Positions 36,260 to 39,210 of a stretch of DNA of 39,210 nucleotides are shown piece by piece. The notes under the pieces are model-generated. The model saw only the letters and a program-made list of their open reading frames with translations, was not told the origin of the DNA and searched no databases. Positions within the stretch are counted from its first letter, which is position 1, and each line of letters begins with the position of its first letter. The translations under genes were made by a program, and so were the position numbers. The DNA comes from Thermodesulfovibrionia bacterium (GTDB taxonomy: Bacteria > Nitrospirota > Thermodesulfovibrionia > UBA6902), in NCBI GenBank assembly GCA_945787795.1, contig CALZJD010000017.1:1-39210 (forward strand). The letters are read 5' to 3'.

Positions 36260-37635
36260 TCGTTCGTCACCTTTTTGACTCTGTCGTATTGTTTGATTTT
36301 ATGACATCCAGGAGCACAACTGCCGCCTGATTCGGTCTTCTCATAGTTGACTGGCAGGTCCCAGACACCAAATGGAACAGACTCCCTGATATGCTTCGGA
36401 AAATTACTTGCATGCGTTTCATGACAGGCACGGCATGTCCTGCCTTTAATGGCCTTGTTCACATGCAGGAAGTGAAGGTTCTGGCTGCCGTTTCTGAAGT
36501 TTGTCAGCTTGGTAGTGTCAGGATTCAGGGCAATTGTTTTCTCATGACATCCAAAACAGAGATTATAATTTTCAACTGCAAAGGGTTTATAAAAGGTAGG
36601 CGGATAATCGTTTCTCAATATCCTGAAGCTGTTGGAACCATGAGGATTATGGCAACCGGAACAGTCCTTCTGTTTGATCGGACCGTGGTGGTCCGTGTTT
36701 TCTGCAAGCCATTTGGTTATATTCGCCACAGACTCGCCCTTCTCTCTCTTATATTCCTGATTATGACAGCTGAGGCAGAGGTCCATCGGCTCCATTTTCA
36801 GGTTCTTTGCGATCTGGGACATGTGTGCATCATGGCAGTTCAGGCATGATTTGTCCCTGTCGATAGCCCCATGTTTTACTGATACGTTACTTAACTGATT
36901 TTTTATGTCTTCATGACACCCAACGCACAACTCGGGAGCACCGGCCTCAAGCATGAACTCCTTTGCTGCAGAATGAGGGTTATGACAACTTGCGCAGTCT
37001 TCTGATACGGGCTTATGCACAAAGGCAGCCTGCTGTATGGACTCGGCCTTGTCTGTATGACACATGTAACAGAGCTCTGATCCTTTTGCCCTGAGGTTCT
37101 TTTCATAATCAGATACATGTGGTTCATGACAGGCAATGCATCCTCCAACAGCAGCCGGACCATGTACCCATTTGCCTTTGATAATTTCATCATCATGGCA
37201 TTCAAAACAGACCTCTCCCCCCTTGGATACCATCTGGAATTTGTAGTCAGATCCATGAGGATTATGACATGATGTACATTCCCCTTCTTCTACCGGAGAA
37301 TGGATAAATTTCTTTGTCTTGAAATTATCATGACATGAGTAACAAGCCTTTGATATATCTTCTATCGCTTTAAACTTGAACTTTTTCGGGTTCTCTATAT
37401 GTCCCTTTGCTTCTCCGTGACATTTATCACAGGCCCCTTCACCTACTGGTCCGTGGACATACTTTACCTTATTAATATCTGCATGACATTTTGCAGTAAT
37501 ACAGGAAACAGTATTTTCAGCGGATTTTTTTTCCTGTGAATGAGATTCAGTCCCTGAAAAAATAACAGCAGCTGAACATATTAAAACTAAAACAATTAAC
37601 AGTACAATACGTTCTCTTCTCATTATCCCTCCCAA
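36256..37635 (-). CDS. Large multiheme c-type cytochrome (13 CXXCH plus one CX3CH and one CX4CH)
   Basis: 459 aa; CDKCH, CYSCH, CTSCH, CFECH, CIACH, CYMCH, CASCH, CVGCH, CLNCH, CLSCH, CSGCH, CFGCH, CRACH plus CITAKCH and CAPGCH. Confidence 0.92.
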   Translation of the reverse strand: MGGIMRRERIVLLIVLVLICSAAVIFSGTESHSQEKKSAENTVSCITAKCHADINKVKYVHGPVGEGACDKCHGEAKGHIENPKKFKFKAIEDISKACYSCHDNFKTKKFIHSPVEEGECTSCHNPHGSDYKFQMVSKGGEVCFECHDDEIIKGKWVHGPAAVGGCIACHEPHVSDYEKNLRAKGSELCYMCHTDKAESIQQAAFVHKPVSEDCASCHNPHSAAKEFMLEAGAPELCVGCHEDIKNQLSNVSVKHGAIDRDKSCLNCHDAHMSQIAKNLKMEPMDLCLSCHNQEYKREKGESVANITKWLAENTDHHGPIKQKDCSGCHNPHGSNSFRILRNDYPPTFYKPFAVENYNLCFGCHEKTIALNPDTTKLTNFRNGSQNLHFLHVNKAIKGRTCRACHETHASNFPKHIRESVPFGVWDLPVNYEKTESGGSCAPGCHKIKQYDRVKKVTNE

Positions 37636-37924
37636 ATAACATAAACTAAAATGCTGGATGAAATATAATATAATTTAATTCGCTGTTTTTTCAAGTTTTT
37701 CATGTGGTGAAATATATATATTTTACTAAAAATTCCCGAAAGACCATATTTTATTCCTGCCCTCCTCCAATTTAATTACAACCAGTTTGTACCCTCGAAG
37801 ATGCCCTGTCTGCGGGCAGGCAGGCGTTAGGTTGGGCAGAGCTGATACAATTTTGAAGTGCTAATAATCATTGAGACTTAATAATAATTGTGTTATAGAG
37901 ATTATGTAACGAAGATTAGCTGAT

Positions 37925-39210
37925 ATGAATATTTCAAGAAGAGATTTTCTCAGATACACAACACTGACCGCAACCGGCACTGCTGCAGGACTTGCTGATG
38001 CAGAGTTCATGAGTGAGCTGCTGGCAATGGGCATGAAGCCCCCTTTCAATATAAGTCAGGTACCGACATTTTGTGAAATGTGTTTCTGGAATTGCGGTGC
38101 CATAGCAACCGTTGTCAATGAACGGGTCGTGAAACTTGAGGGGAATCCAGTATGCCCGAGGTCAATGGGAAAACTGTGCGCAAGAGGCAACGCCGGCATT
38201 GGACAGCTTTATGACCCTGACAGACTTAAACACCCGATGATAAGAACGGGCAGCAGAGGCGACGGGAAATACAGAAAGGCGTCATGGGATGAAGCTCTTC
38301 ACTATGTAGCAGACAAAATGACCGGTATCAAGGAATCTTATGGGGCTGAGTCAATGGCATTTATGATGCATGGGGGAATCACGAGTCATCTCATGACCCT
38401 GCAGGGAGCATATGGCAGTCCAAATTTTGCTTTTCCTTCATTTGCCCAATGCAGAGGAGCAAGGGTTATAGCATATGAACTGACCTATGGAACAGATGTC
38501 GGGTCACCTGAACGGGTAGATTTAAGTAACAGTAAAGCCGTTGTTTTATTCGGGACGCATCTGGGCGAAAACATGCATAATTCCCAGGTGCAGGATTTTA
38601 CTGAGGCCATTGGCAATAACGCCACCATAATTGTTGCCGATCCCAGGTTTTCAACTGCTGCAGGTAAAGCGAGGTACTGGCTTCCCATTAAGCCCGGAAC
38701 AGATATGGCCCTTATCCTTGCATGGATTAACATTATCATTCAAAAAAAAATGTATGATCACGATTACGTCAACAGATATACTCTCGGGTTTGATGAATTA
38801 AAGAACACGGTAAAGGACTATTCACCTGAATGGGCCTCCGGGGAAACCGAAATTCCTGCCTCAATCATTGTTAAGACCGCAGTGGAACTTGCATCAAAGG
38901 CACCCTCGGTATGTGTGCACCCCGGACGCTTCACTGCATGGCACGGAAATGATACCCAGCGCGAAAGAGCAATAGCCATTCTTGGAGCAATTCTCGGTAC
39001 ATGGGGCAGGCAGGGAGGAATATATCTCCCTACCAAATCCTTGCTCCCCATGCCAGAAAGCAAAGCTTTTCCAAAACCTGACCGGCCAAGCCTTACCGGC
39101 GGACCGCACCGTTTTTCAAAACCGCAGTTAATGCAGGAAGTCAGAAGAGCAACTATCGAGGAAACACCCTATCCGATAAAAGGATGGGTTGTGGCAGGCA
39201 CTAATATGCT
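37925..39210 (+). CDS. Tat-exported molybdopterin oxidoreductase (DMSO reductase family, PsrA/PhsA-like); 3' end beyond window
   Basis: MNISRRDFLRYTTLTATGTAAG (twin-arginine), CEMCFWNCGAIATV...CPRSMGKLCARGNAG [4Fe-4S], WDEALHYVADKM, ADPRFSTAAGKARYWLPIKPGTDMALILAWI; open through 39210. Confidence 0.9.
   Translation, partial: MNISRRDFLRYTTLTATGTAAGLADAEFMSELLAMGMKPPFNISQVPTFCEMCFWNCGAIATVVNERVVKLEGNPVCPRSMGKLCARGNAGIGQLYDPDRLKHPMIRTGSRGDGKYRKASWDEALHYVADKMTGIKESYGAESMAFMMHGGITSHLMTLQGAYGSPNFAFPSFAQCRGARVIAYELTYGTDVGSPERVDLSNSKAVVLFGTHLGENMHNSQVQDFTEAIGNNATIIVADPRFSTAAGKARYWLPIKPGTDMALILAWINIIIQKKMYDHDYVNRYTLGFDELKNTVKDYSPEWASGETEIPASIIVKTAVELASKAPSVCVHPGRFTAWHGNDTQRERAIAILGAILGTWGRQGGIYLPTKSLLPMPESKAFPKPDRPSLTGGPHRFSKPQLMQEVRRATIEETPYPIKGWVVAGTNM

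Noticed and set aside
37801-37830. CCTGTCTGCGGGCAGGCAGG hairpin upstream of the molybdoenzyme as a regulatory operator
   Set aside because: Looks like a generic short intergenic palindrome; a single copy here is insufficient evidence for an operator.

Overview
39.2 kb bacterial chromosomal window. By gene content it looks like an anaerobic or microaerophilic Nitrospirota or Desulfobacterota-type genome; this is inferred, no marker gene was searched. From left to right it contains: a truncated receiver/PAS protein; a glutaredoxin-like gene; a glycosyltransferase and TPR membrane protein flanked by two copies of a glutaredoxin 3' end; an RhlE-type DEAD-box helicase with a terminator-like hairpin abutting its 5' end; an islet with a DUF3617 protein and a lipoprotein glycosidase; a stress-type cluster (DUF937, BON-LysM, HtpX, dodecin, SWIB with an H1-like tail); a sensor kinase/LuxR-type regulator pair; and an electron-transfer locus (NfnA, NfnB, receiver-NuoE fusion, HndB, HndC-like NuoF, NuoG/FdhA-like). 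After that come small secreted and zinc-ribbon proteins, SIMPL, SPOR, YkgJ and HDOD proteins, a PfkB/MDR/LsrF-like aldolase group, an operon of two multiheme cytochromes c with a redoxin-TPR protein, and a divergent Tat-exported molybdopterin oxidoreductase cut by the window end. The strongest candidates for something undescribed are: (1) the 15.5-23.7 kb electron-transfer locus, where a response-regulator receiver domain is fused to the helical half of NuoE, and the molybdopterin subunit keeps its Fe-S motifs but has lost the formate dehydrogenase Sec/Cys-His pair; (2) a duplicated regulatory module (17-mer box, about 28 bp, then a 20-mer) in front of both the LuxR-type regulator and that locus; (3) a family of at least ten intergenic palindromes whose two arms change in a compensatory way. 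Two genes of the locus carry apparent frameshifting deletions and one carries a perfect 30-bp in-frame duplication, so read-level verification is needed.
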